Part shown: piece after piece, positions 8,618-16,484 of the stretch
Position numbering within the stretch: the stretch's first letter is position 1
Layout of the letters: each line of letters starts with the position of its first letter
NCBI RefSeq assembly: GCF_030812335.1
Contig: NZ_JAUSSN010000016.1
Location: 1-57,887 of the forward strand
Direction of reading: 5' to 3'
Source of the DNA: Pseudarthrobacter oxydans
Lineage (GTDB): Bacteria > Actinomycetota > Actinomycetes > Actinomycetales > Micrococcaceae
Length of the DNA stretch: 57,887 bases
Translations under genes and position numbers: made by a program
The notes under the pieces: generated by a model
The model's input: the letters and a program-made list of their open reading frames with translations, nothing else
Database searches by the model: none
What the model was told of the DNA's origin: nothing

Positions 8618-9188
8618 GACTCACTCCGGTCCTAGAGGGCGCGAGCGGTCCTGTGGCGACGTCCGCCCGAGGTTGCACCGCATGACGCACGCCCTGTCCC
8701 GCTGGGCCGCGGGGCTCAAGGGCGTTGTCATGGGGCCTAATAGGTTGAGTCTGCCCCCTGGATGGGGCGACGGCATGACCCTCGAAGGTCAAATATGCTC
8801 CAGAGAATTGACCTCTCAGGACGGGTCCACAGGCGAATCCGCCGAGACGCCGAGATAATCTGAGGATCGGGCGTCTCACCTGTCGCCCACGAACGAGTCC
8901 CTCAGCTGCGGACAGATAATGCAGGTCGAACGGGACGCGACGGTGCAGCTCTGGCTCGCCTCCGGCTCACTGGTCCAGGAACGATGGCCTCACTTCGCTG
9001 GAGCAGGCGGCGATACTGGTTAGTGTTCATCCGCCAGACCACTAGTTTTGACCTCGCTGGCTTGATCTGGTGGATTCAAATGCGGGCAGTTTTTGGGCGT
9101 CCCGAGACCATGCGGACGCGATGGAGTTGGAGGAGACTCAGCCTGTCAGCTGTTTCCGTAGGCAGCCAGAGAGAGCAGCGGGAATCCC
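8618..9188. other. Intergenic region between dnaK and htrA, with a decayed ORF
   Basis: About 570 bp separating divergent dnaK and htrA, so both promoters should be here. Visible elements are a GACC-N6-GGTC dyad near 8778-8791, HAIR-like half-sites CTCAAG (8715-8720) and TTGAGT (8745-8750) in a non-canonical arrangement, and a 34-codon ORF at 8919-9023. That ORF contains a 25-nt stretch identical to part of the PucR-type gene at 14076-14100. No full gene is convincing. Confidence 0.5.
8919..9023 (+). pseudogene. Short gene remnant sharing 25 nt with the PucR-type gene
   Basis: An ATG-to-TAG frame of 34 codons containing the peptide QLWLASGS, encoded by 25 bases (8946-8970) identical to bases 14076-14100 within the PucR-like regulator, where they encode the same peptide in the same frame. 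Similarity continues weakly on the right (SLVQERW against SPVREPRR) and fades on the left. No promoter or strong ribosome site is visible. I read it as a decayed piece of a related regulator gene; gene conversion or a rearrangement scar is the alternative. Confidence 0.35.
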
Positions 9189-10268
9189 ATGAGCATGAGC
9201 AGATCAACGGCCGTCGAGGTTCCGGAGCCAGGACTCGGGAGGGCCTGGACCGGCGCCCTCGGCGCGGGGTTAATGATATTCGCGTCGGCCTGCACAGGGT
9301 CGCCTCCGGCTCCGGCATCACAATCCGCAAGCGCTGGTTTGAGCTCTACAGGGGACCTTTCAGCCGTTCCTGGGATCGTAAGAGAAGTCGAGCCCTCCGT
9401 GGTCACGATCCAGACATCAGACGGCATCGGCAGCGGTGTGGTGTACCGCAGCGACGGCACCATTGTCACGGACGCCCACGTGGTGGAGGACCAACAAAAG
9501 AAGCCGTTCACGAGCGTCCGGATCCACTTCGCGGACGGATCTCAGGCGTCGGCCACGGTCGTCGGTGTTGATGACGCCACCGATGTGGCAGTGCTGAAGG
9601 CTGACCGGGGCAACCTTCCGGCCGCCAAGTTCTCTACTGTCCTTCCCGACGTCGGGCAACTGGCGGTTGTCATCGGCAGTCCGCTCGGGCTGGAGCAGAC
9701 CGTCACGGCGGGCATTATTTCCGCTCTTCACCGTAATATGCCACCGTCCGAGGGATCACCCCAAGGCCTTATCGACCTTATCCAGACAGACGCGCCCATC
9801 TCCCCCGGCAATTCCGGCGGAGCCGTGGTCAACAGCAGCTCGGAGATCATCGGACTCTCGGAAGCCTATCTGCCACCAAGTTCGGGCGCCGTGTCGATCG
9901 GGTTCGTGACTCCCGCGGCCACCGTGACCGACGTAGCGGACCAGATACTCAAGAGCGGAGTGGCCACACATCCGGTCCTTGGAATCATTCCGACCGACAT
10001 TTCTCCTGAGATCGCAACCCGCTTTGGCCTCCCCACACAGTCGGGCGCGCTGGTCATCGAAGTTGCCCCGGGGGGACCGGCAGCCAAAGCGGGATTGCAG
10101 CCAGGAGACATCATCACTGAGCTTGACGCGCAGAAGATCGCCAGTGTAACTGACCTCCTTGCCGCCGTCCGCAGCAAAGAGCCCGGCCAGCAGGCCGACG
10201 TCGGGTTCCAGCGCGGACAGGACACAAAATCAGTGAAAGTCATATTGGGCAGCAGTGCAACGGGATAG
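9189..10268 (+). CDS. HtrA/DegP-like serine protease, predicted lipoprotein, with PDZ domain
   Basis: A 359-residue S1C protease. The N-terminus has a hydrophobic stretch ending in FASAC (Cys35), a plausible lipobox, so it is likely anchored outside the membrane. The catalytic triad is visible as His97 (VTDAHVVED), Asp132 (ATDVAVLK) and Ser209 (PGNSGGAV). A single PDZ domain occupies residues about 260-350 (from VLGIIPTDIS, with the AGLQPGDIITEL core). It degrades or holds misfolded envelope proteins under heat or oxidative stress. ATGs at 9189 and 9195 are both possible; the first follows GAGAGAGCAGCGGG. It is divergent from the chaperone operon and upstream of other stress genes. Confidence 0.92.
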   Translation: MSMSRSTAVEVPEPGLGRAWTGALGAGLMIFASACTGSPPAPASQSASAGLSSTGDLSAVPGIVREVEPSVVTIQTSDGIGSGVVYRSDGTIVTDAHVVEDQQKKPFTSVRIHFADGSQASATVVGVDDATDVAVLKADRGNLPAAKFSTVLPDVGQLAVVIGSPLGLEQTVTAGIISALHRNMPPSEGSPQGLIDLIQTDAPISPGNSGGAVVNSSSEIIGLSEAYLPPSSGAVSIGFVTPAATVTDVADQILKSGVATHPVLGIIPTDISPEIATRFGLPTQSGALVIEVAPGGPAAKAGLQPGDIITELDAQKIASVTDLLAAVRSKEPGQQADVGFQRGQDTKSVKVILGSSATG

Positions 10269-10334
10269 CCCTTTTCGTGTGGCCCGGGCCAGCAAGATAA
10301 CGACTAAACCAATTTCAGAAACGGAGGTGCGGCC

Positions 10335-10729
10335 ATGTCCGACCCACTGGCACAACAATTGTTTAGGAGATCAGGAACTGCGTTGATCATCTCCGTGCTC
10401 GCGGGTCTCGTCGCCTTCGTCTGGCCGGACATCACCGCCCTCTCGCGGCGCTCGTCATCGGCCTGTGGGCGGTCATGCTCGGTGTCTCCCAAATAGCGCT
10501 GGCCTTTGATGTCAAAAGGAATGTCGGGTCATGGTGGCTCTGGCTGATCACAGGTATCGTCACCACTCTCTTCGGACTCTTCCTGGTTATTCTTCCCGGC
10601 CCGGGCATACTCAGTCTCCTGGGGCTGCTCGCGTCCTTCGCAATTCTCATCGGAATACTGCTGATCGCCTCCGGTGTTGGGCTGCGCAGGTTGGGCGAAA
10701 GCCCTGGCACAAGGCTCTCGATGGGCTGA
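10335..10729 (+). pseudogene. HdeD-family (DUF308) membrane protein, broken by a frameshift
   Basis: The ATG at 10335 follows a good ribosome site (ACGGAGGTGCGGCC). The first frame encodes MSDPLAQQLFRRSGTALIIS and a membrane helix up to FVWPDITAL, then runs into non-membrane sequence and stops. From about 10443 the next frame continues the expected protein: AALVIGLWAVMLGVSQIALA, another helix VGSWWLWLITGIVTTLFGLF and more, to the stop at 10729. A single missing base near 10440-10445 explains the break. The joined protein is about 131 residues with four membrane segments; HdeD proteins usually have about 180-190 residues and six segments, so it is also short. HdeD relatives are linked to acid and heat tolerance. 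A sequencing error remains possible. Confidence 0.75.
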
Positions 10730-10972
10730 AAGGCTGCCTATGGGGCGAGGGCTTCTCAGAATTCTGGACCGCTGGCCTCACCTCCCTGCCAGACGCGGGT
10801 CTTCCGTACGCCGCTTGACAGGCCCCTGAGCGGGGTCTAGAACTGACCCTTAACCGGTGCACCCCTTGCCGGGCCGAATGTTACCCATGGCGCCGGTTAG
10901 TGCCGATGGAACCCTTATTGCTGGCTGTCGCGGCGGTGCCGGCTCCATGGACGGACCGACATAGGAGCCAGC

Positions 10973-11236
10973 ATGATCCCTCGAATTCCTGATCCGCATC
11001 TCGCGCTGATTCGTCCGGTTCGGGTGCGCACCCCGCAGGGCTGTGAGGAGTGTCTGTCTTTGGGCACTCCGTGGGTTCATTTGCGTTTGTGTCTCTCCTG
11101 CGGCCATGTCGGGTGTTGTGATTCCTCACCCATGCGGCACGCCCGGGCCCACGCCAACGAGTTGCATCCGATCGTTCGTTCCTTGGAGCCCGGCGAGGAC
11201 TGGCGCTGGTGCTATCCCCATGAGGCATTGGTCTAG
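10973..11236 (+). CDS. UBP-type zinc-finger protein
   Basis: An 87-residue protein made almost entirely of a ZnF-UBP domain: CEECLSLGTPWVHLRLCLSC, then GHVGCCDSSPMRHARAHANE and LHPIVRSLEPGEDWRWCYPH. The Cys/His ligand pattern (CxxC, CxxCGHVGC, HxxxH, H) is complete. In eukaryotes this fold binds ubiquitin C-termini; in bacteria its ligand is unknown. The ATG at 10973 follows TAGGAGCCAGC. Its stop is 24 bp before the cNMP/thioredoxin-reductase gene, and this pairing recurs in actinobacteria, which suggests the finger assists the flavoprotein. That functional link is inference. Confidence 0.88.
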   Translation: MIPRIPDPHLALIRPVRVRTPQGCEECLSLGTPWVHLRLCLSCGHVGCCDSSPMRHARAHANELHPIVRSLEPGEDWRWCYPHEALV

Positions 11237-11260
11237 GCTACCGGCGGGCGAAACGAGCTG

Positions 11261-13033
11261 ATGAAACCTGTCGCAGGGTCGACGCCGATCGAAACGCCGG
11301 ATCTCTCCGGCGCGTATCCACGGCTCAGCCAAGCCCAGATCGAATTGTTGGGCCGCGCCGGCACTAGCCGGGCTACCTCTGCCGGAGAAGTCCTAATCCA
11401 GGAGGGAACGGTCGAGGCTGATTTCTTCGTCATACTGCAGGGCACCGTCTTGGTCGTCGAGGGGCTGCACGCCCCCGCCGGTGGCAGGCAGACCGCTGAG
11501 CTTGGTCCCAACGCGCGGACCCTTGAAGTTCACGGTCCGGGACGCTTCCTAGGGGAATTGGGCGTGGTAGAGGGGCAACCGGCCTTTGTCAGCGCTGTGT
11601 CCGCCGAGGCGGGTGAAGTGCTGCAGATCAGCGGGGAAGACCTGCGCCGTGCCGTGCTGACGGACGCCGCGGTGGGCGAGACCATCCTGCGGGCATATCT
11701 TCAACGGCGGATCCTGCTGATCAGCGCGGGCGCGGGCATGCGCATCGTTGGATCACGCTTCAGCCGTGACACTCTTCGCCTCCTGGAATTTGCAGCGGCC
11801 AACCGTCTGCCTCACCTGCTGGTCGATCTGGAGGATGACGAGCAGGCGCAGGGCATCCTGGACCGGGCCGGGATACTCGCGGATGAGCTGCCGGCGGTGG
11901 TGCTAAGCGCCTCACAGGTCCTCAAGAACCCGTCGAACGCAGATCTGGCCCTAGCCATGGGCCTACGGACGGTGAAAGAGCATTCGGCTTCGTACGATCT
12001 CATGGTGATCGGAGCCGGCCCCGCCGGCCTGGCGGCTGCCGTCTACGCGGCGTCGGACGGGTTGTCGGTCGTCCTTAAGGAAGGCTTCGCGATAGGTGGG
12101 CAGGCCGGCACGTCGTCGCGGATCGAGAACTTTCTCGGCTTTCCCGCCGGGATCTCCGGCGGCGAACTCACTGAAAGAGCGATCATCCAGGCCCGTAAGT
12201 TCAGCGTCCAGACCAACGTCGCATGCTGGGCACGCACCATCGAATTGAAGGACGGCGAGTTCCACGCCGAGTTCAACGAGAGCGGCCCGGCCTCCTCCCG
12301 AGCAGCGCTGCTCGCAACCGGGGTTCGTTACCGCCGGCTGCCAGTCCCCGGGCTGGAGAAATTCGAGGGGATCAGCGTCTTCTACGCCGCCACCGTCCAT
12401 GAAGCCAGGCTCTGCGGATTGCAGCCCGTGACCGTCGTCGGCGGTGGAAACTCCGCGGGACAGGCCGCGCTTTTCCTTGTTGGCACGGGAGCACAAGTGC
12501 GGCTGGTGGTGCGCGGGGCGGACCTCCGCGCGGACATGTCGAGATACCTCGCGGACCGGATCGAAGAGCAACCGGGCATAGAGGTACTCCTGGGGGCCAA
12601 CATCGTGGCCGTAGACGGTTCCGGCGCCCTTGAACGGATCGTCGTCGACCTGGGAGCCACGGGCGAACAGCGCATCTTCGACTCCCGATACCTCTTCATT
12701 TTCATCGGGGCCGCGCCGCACACAGGATGGCTCCAGGGCACCGTCGCCCTGGATGACCACGGCTTTGTTCTCACCGGGGCTGATCTTGAGGACCTTCCTC
12801 CTGAGTTCAGCCATCTGGGGCGCAGACGGCTGCCACTGGAAACCAGCGTTCCCGGAATGTTCGCGGCCGGCGATGTTCGGCATGGATCGGTGAAACGTGT
12901 AACGGCTGCAGCCGGTGAAGGCTCAACGGCCGTGGCAATGATCCACGAGCACCTGCGCCTCCTCCGGGATGGACCGGCGCGCAGCGGAGTCAGGCACGGT
13001 GAGAGTCCAGCAGGAGGCTCCCCCAGGCTGTGA
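11261..13033 (+). CDS. Cyclic-nucleotide-domain / thioredoxin-reductase-like flavoprotein
   Basis: A 590-residue fusion. Residues about 15-140 form a cNMP-binding-like beta barrel (from LLGRAGTSRATSAGEVLIQE through FLGELGVVEGQPAF); about 145-235 is a thioredoxin-like/linker region; residues from about 247 on form a two-domain FAD/NAD(P)H oxidoreductase (DLMVIGAGPAGLAAAVYAAS; second dinucleotide motif VTVVGGGNSAGQAALFL; FAD motif SVPGMFAAGDVR). The redox CxxC of true thioredoxin reductase, normally just before the second glycine motif, is absent; the matching place reads FYAATVHEARLCGLQPV with one Cys. Electrons must therefore leave by another route. The start at 11261 is set by the family N-terminus. 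It is probably co-transcribed with the UBP finger. Confidence 0.88.
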   Translation: MKPVAGSTPIETPDLSGAYPRLSQAQIELLGRAGTSRATSAGEVLIQEGTVEADFFVILQGTVLVVEGLHAPAGGRQTAELGPNARTLEVHGPGRFLGELGVVEGQPAFVSAVSAEAGEVLQISGEDLRRAVLTDAAVGETILRAYLQRRILLISAGAGMRIVGSRFSRDTLRLLEFAAANRLPHLLVDLEDDEQAQGILDRAGILADELPAVVLSASQVLKNPSNADLALAMGLRTVKEHSASYDLMVIGAGPAGLAAAVYAASDGLSVVLKEGFAIGGQAGTSSRIENFLGFPAGISGGELTERAIIQARKFSVQTNVACWARTIELKDGEFHAEFNESGPASSRAALLATGVRYRRLPVPGLEKFEGISVFYAATVHEARLCGLQPVTVVGGGNSAGQAALFLVGTGAQVRLVVRGADLRADMSRYLADRIEEQPGIEVLLGANIVAVDGSGALERIVVDLGATGEQRIFDSRYLFIFIGAAPHTGWLQGTVALDDHGFVLTGADLEDLPPEFSHLGRRRLPLETSVPGMFAAGDVRHGSVKRVTAAAGEGSTAVAMIHEHLRLLRDGPARSGVRHGESPAGGSPRL

Positions 13034-13410
13034 CGGACGACGCCCGGCACCAATTTCGCGGTTTTCAGTCAAGTCGCCGCTCGAGGGACTCAGCTATGCC
13101 GTGGAAGCGTCGATGACGTTCCGAAATGCCGTTGAGCGTCCAGCACTGACGGCAATCCGCGGGGACATGACAAGCGCTTAACAATGGCGACATAGGGGCG
13201 TAGTTTTGTCTGGAGTTGGCATGCCGATTCCATCCAAGTACGGCGTTGGATGCGTCGAGGTTCACTTGCACGACGGCATGCCCTGGGACCCGAAAATGGT
13301 CGCTTCTACACTCCGTGATCGGGATTACAGAGAGGGCAACGGATTACGGTCTGCCCAGGGTTGTATGCCCTGTGAGATCCCCTTTGCTTTGGACAGAGAC
13401 GAGGATCAAT
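13034..13410. other. Intergenic region, no gene seen
   Basis: About 377 bp between the flavoprotein and the small ORF before the PucR-type regulator. Several overlapping open frames occur on both strands, but none has a ribosome site or a recognisable product. No terminator with a clear stem and U-tract was found. Confidence 0.4.
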
Positions 13411-13707
13411 ATGTTCGATCGACGTGTGGCAGAGGAGATCCTCAACACGGCCGCGCAGGCGGTGTCGGGCGTGTCGTTCTGTGAGATCAAGGACCGTTAC
13501 CTCGCGGTGAATGGTCAGTTGAACCCCGTGCCCGAACGCGCGGCATTGCCTCAGGATCAGGACGTCCGGCGTCTCAATGGCAGGGACTCGGTTCTCCCGT
13601 GCGCCAGGCCGGGCTGGCGATATGCGCTGTTCACCGTTGGCGACGATGCCGAGCTGAACGGGTGTCTGGTGCTCTCGCCAGCCACCCTCCGGAACTCCCT
13701 CAGCTGA
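13411..13707 (+). CDS. Small hypothetical protein coupled to the PucR-type regulator
   Basis: A 98-residue ORF with ATG at 13411 preceded by GACGAGGATCAAT, a fair ribosome site. The product starts MFDRRVAEEILNTAAQAVSG and has no signal peptide or membrane segment; a strand-like stretch near the end reads WRYALFTVGDDAELNGCLVL. I do not recognise it. Its TGA overlaps an in-frame ATG of the downstream regulator (TGATG at 13705-13709), so translation is probably coupled. It could be a separate sensory or partner subunit, or the displaced N-terminal domain of the regulator. Confidence 0.5.
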   Translation: MFDRRVAEEILNTAAQAVSGVSFCEIKDRYLAVNGQLNPVPERAALPQDQDVRRLNGRDSVLPCARPGWRYALFTVGDDAELNGCLVLSPATLRNSLS

Positions 13708-15038
13708 TGCAGCTCCGGACAACCGCGGGGACGACGGGAACGACTCACGCCAGGGAATCCCCCCGGGAACTCATGAATGACGCAACCGGTCAGCTGCTCC
13801 GCCGTGACGACATTGACCAGCGTCTCCTTTCCCTCTCGGCGACTGTACGTGAGCTGGAAGAACACGCCAAGATCCGGGATGCCCTGGACCAGGGCGCGAC
13901 TCACGACCTCGGGGACACCGAATCCCGGGAAGGACTCCTGGCGGAGGCACTTTCACGGCTGACGGGGCGGCCCATCTGTATTGAGGACGCGTTCGGGCAT
14001 ATCAGCGCGGGGGCGGGGATCGGGTCCAAACGCCCCTACCCCAGGCTTGGCGCGGCGGCCAGGTCGCGGACTGCCCAGCTCTGGCTCGCCTCCGGCTCAC
14101 CAGTCCGCGAACCGCGAAGGCTCGTTGCCCTTGCCCTGTCGCACGGCGAGGTGTTGGGGGCTATTTGCATGCTGGCAACCGACAGGCCGGTCACAGCCGG
14201 AAACGTCTTCGCTTTGAAGTACGCAACGCGGCTCTTGGAGGTCGAGTTGTCCCACCGCCGCAGCCTGGCCCGGCTGGAACTAAGGCTGGGGCGCGACCTC
14301 GTGGACGAACTCGTGTCCGGAACGGATGGCGCAACCGCAGGGCTTCGTGCGGAGGCACTGGGATATGACATCAGCGGCCTGCAGCACGTCATCGTGGCGC
14401 AGTGGCAGCCGCCACGAACCGACGATACTGTCGTGGTCGCACTGCGCAGGACGTTCCGGGAACTCTGTTCATCCGCGCTCGTCTCACGGCGCGCGGACAT
14501 GGCTGTGGCCGTGGTAGGTGGAGATCCGTTGGGCGCCGAGGTCTTTTCCGTTGTCGCCAAGACCCTACGATGTACCACCGGGGCCGTAGGCATCGGCGGT
14601 CCGAGCCTGGATGTCACCCAGATCCCGCGCTCCTTCTCGGAAGCCCTGCACGCGCTGCACGTCCGGGCCGGTTCAATCGAGCGCTACGGTGTCACCCGCT
14701 TTGATCAACTGGGGATCTACCGTATCTTGGCCCCAGCTGGGGGCGAACCGGATCTGGCCGGCTATATCGACGAGTGGCTCGGTACCCTTCAACGCGCCGA
14801 CGACAGCCGGGGGTCTGACCTGGTGCAGACCCTGGCCCAGTACCTGGACCACGGCGGCAACTATGACAGTACAGCCCAGAGCCTGACCATCCATCGAAGC
14901 ACTCTGCGTTACCGTTTGAAGTCCATCCGGCAGATCACCGGCTTCGACCTAGCCGATCCCGACACCCGCCTGAACCTGCACGTCGCAACGCGGGCTTGGC
15001 GCCTTCGTCCGAACGGCGCCCCGTTTCACGTCCCATAA
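13707..15038 (+). CDS. PucR/CdaR-type transcriptional regulator
   Basis: A 443-residue protein from the ATG at 13707, chosen because it overlaps the upstream stop; an ATG at 13773 is the alternative and would make it 421 residues. Residues about 75-180 look like a GAF-like sensor (LTGRPICIEDAFGHISAGAG onward); the middle is a GGDEF-like CdaR region; the C-terminus is the PucR HTH: LVQTLAQYLDHGGNYDSTAQ followed by SLTIHRSTLRYRLKSIRQIT. Such regulators sense small metabolites and control catabolic genes. The target is not obvious; the adjacent membrane protein gene is 113 bp downstream. Bases 14076-14100 recur exactly in the dnaK-htrA gap. Confidence 0.85.
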   Translation: MQLRTTAGTTGTTHARESPRELMNDATGQLLRRDDIDQRLLSLSATVRELEEHAKIRDALDQGATHDLGDTESREGLLAEALSRLTGRPICIEDAFGHISAGAGIGSKRPYPRLGAAARSRTAQLWLASGSPVREPRRLVALALSHGEVLGAICMLATDRPVTAGNVFALKYATRLLEVELSHRRSLARLELRLGRDLVDELVSGTDGATAGLRAEALGYDISGLQHVIVAQWQPPRTDDTVVVALRRTFRELCSSALVSRRADMAVAVVGGDPLGAEVFSVVAKTLRCTTGAVGIGGPSLDVTQIPRSFSEALHALHVRAGSIERYGVTRFDQLGIYRILAPAGGEPDLAGYIDEWLGTLQRADDSRGSDLVQTLAQYLDHGGNYDSTAQSLTIHRSTLRYRLKSIRQITGFDLADPDTRLNLHVATRAWRLRPNGAPFHVP

Positions 15039-15151
15039 GCAGGCCTCAATCGGCCGAGTACCCCACGAATTCGGGCATCGGGAACCTGCGTCCGCGGCAA
15101 CGGTGGCATCCAGTTTGCTGGTCATAGACACTGAACCATAGGAGGTCGGGA

Positions 15152-16261
15152 GTGCCGGAACATTCGGGCGACGTGAACCCCACCAGTGCCCGTACGCTGG
15201 GCGTGCTCGCCGAACCAGAGGTCACCGCCGAGTTTGCCGAGCGCAACGGACGCGAAGTGGGCCATCTGCTCAACCTTGCCGACGAGCGCCACGACTGGTC
15301 CGTGGTGATCGAGTACCGGGATTTTACGGCCGGCAATGGGTTGACGCCGATGCTGGCCTCCTTGGCGAAACACCGGACCCTACGTGCATGGGATGTCATG
15401 GTCTGCCTGACCGATCTTCCGATTCGTTTCGAGGGCCGGACCGTGGTCGCGGAAGTTGCGGTTGGAGAGCCGATCTCCCTGGTTTCGTTGCCCGCGCTCG
15501 GCGCCGTCAACATCGACCGCCGGGTCCGCTCCGCCGTCGCCGATCTCGGCTGGGCGATGCACCGCCACTTCGATCCCGAGGATGACGCCGTGGAATTCGG
15601 CCCGCCCTCGCTGCAGCAATCCAGGCGAATTGAGACTGCCGTTCTTGACGACGGGCCGATTGGGTTCCGCTACGTCGCAGCAACCCGCCTCGGCCGGGGA
15701 CGGTTGCTGGCGGGCATGCTGCGGGCGAACCGACCTTGGCGGCTGGTCTTCGGATTGAGAAGCGCAATGGCCGCCGCGATCGCCACAGGCGCCTTCGCGC
15801 TTGTCACGGACACAATCTGGCAACTCGCGGACCTGCTCGGGGCGCCGAGGCTGACCCTGCTGATGGTTCTCTCGATCAGCTCTATGGTGTTCTGGATCAT
15901 CACCCAACACGATCTCTGGGAAAGCCCCCGGCGCGACGATACGCTCGAACGGTACAAGGCTTCCTTGTATAACACTTCAACAGTGTGGTCGTTGATGATC
16001 GGCGTCGTGATCAGCTACGTCCTGCTGTTCGTGGCCGTACTGCTGGCCGCGGCATTCACTATCGACGAAGCCCTATTGGCACGGACCCTGCAACATCCCG
16101 TGACTGTTTGGGACTTTATGGAAGTCGCCTGGATGACGACATCGGCGGTGCTCATCGGTGGTGCGTTGGGCTCAGGATTCGAGTCAAAGGACGACATTCT
16201 TCGGGCGGCGTACGGCCAACGCGAACGTCATCGCCGACAGGCTGCCGACGAAAGCGAATAA
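15152..16261 (+). CDS. Membrane protein of unknown function, soluble N-terminus and four helices
   Basis: A 369-residue protein with a GTG start at 15152, set by the ribosome site GGAGGTCGGGA directly upstream. Residues 1 to about 190 are soluble and mixed alpha/beta. Then come about four membrane segments: MAAAIATGAFALVTD (near 208), TLLMVLSISSMVFWII (near 232), LMIGVVISYVLLFVAVLLAA (near 285) and TTSAVLIGGALG (near 335). The tail is basic and polar. I recall actinobacterial relatives carrying the unsupported name methylenetetrahydrofolate dehydrogenase, but nothing here shows such an activity. The soluble part would face the cytosol by the positive-inside rule. Confidence 0.7.
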   Translation: MPEHSGDVNPTSARTLGVLAEPEVTAEFAERNGREVGHLLNLADERHDWSVVIEYRDFTAGNGLTPMLASLAKHRTLRAWDVMVCLTDLPIRFEGRTVVAEVAVGEPISLVSLPALGAVNIDRRVRSAVADLGWAMHRHFDPEDDAVEFGPPSLQQSRRIETAVLDDGPIGFRYVAATRLGRGRLLAGMLRANRPWRLVFGLRSAMAAAIATGAFALVTDTIWQLADLLGAPRLTLLMVLSISSMVFWIITQHDLWESPRRDDTLERYKASLYNTSTVWSLMIGVVISYVLLFVAVLLAAAFTIDEALLARTLQHPVTVWDFMEVAWMTTSAVLIGGALGSGFESKDDILRAAYGQRERHRRQAADESE

Positions 16262-16411
16262 TTCGCCCTGTCAAAGGCGGATTCCAGGCGCTGTTGACGG
16301 GTCTACGAAACGGATCCAAGAGGCTCTCGGAACCGTAGGGACAGAGCCCGCCAGCAGACTCCGTGCCATCAAAGTCTGCGCCCGAATCTGACGCGACAGA
16401 CGCAGGGGCAC

Positions 16412-16423
16412 CGCGGTACCGCG
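16412..16423. promoter_or_regulatory. Perfect 12-bp palindrome upstream of the LacI gene
   Basis: CGCGGTACCGCG is self-complementary and lies 62 bp before the LacI-family start at 16485. LacI-type operators are even palindromes, so this may be an autoregulatory site. However, it differs from the GTGACCGGTCAC operators used downstream, and a GC-rich 12-mer is weak evidence on its own. Confidence 0.3.
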
Positions 16424-16484
16424 TAAGGTTAACTGCACTGGGAAGCCTCCGCCGGGGGCTGGTGTTGGCGAGACAGGGGACTCC

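Noticed and set aside
8714..8750. HAIR element upstream of dnaK
   Set aside because: The half-sites GCTCAAG and GTTGAGT are in the wrong order and 23 bp apart instead of CTTGAGT-N7-ACTCAAG, so they do not form the operator seen at 51788.
11261..13033. Classical thioredoxin reductase TrxB
   Set aside because: It has an extra cNMP-like domain and lacks the CxxC redox pair.
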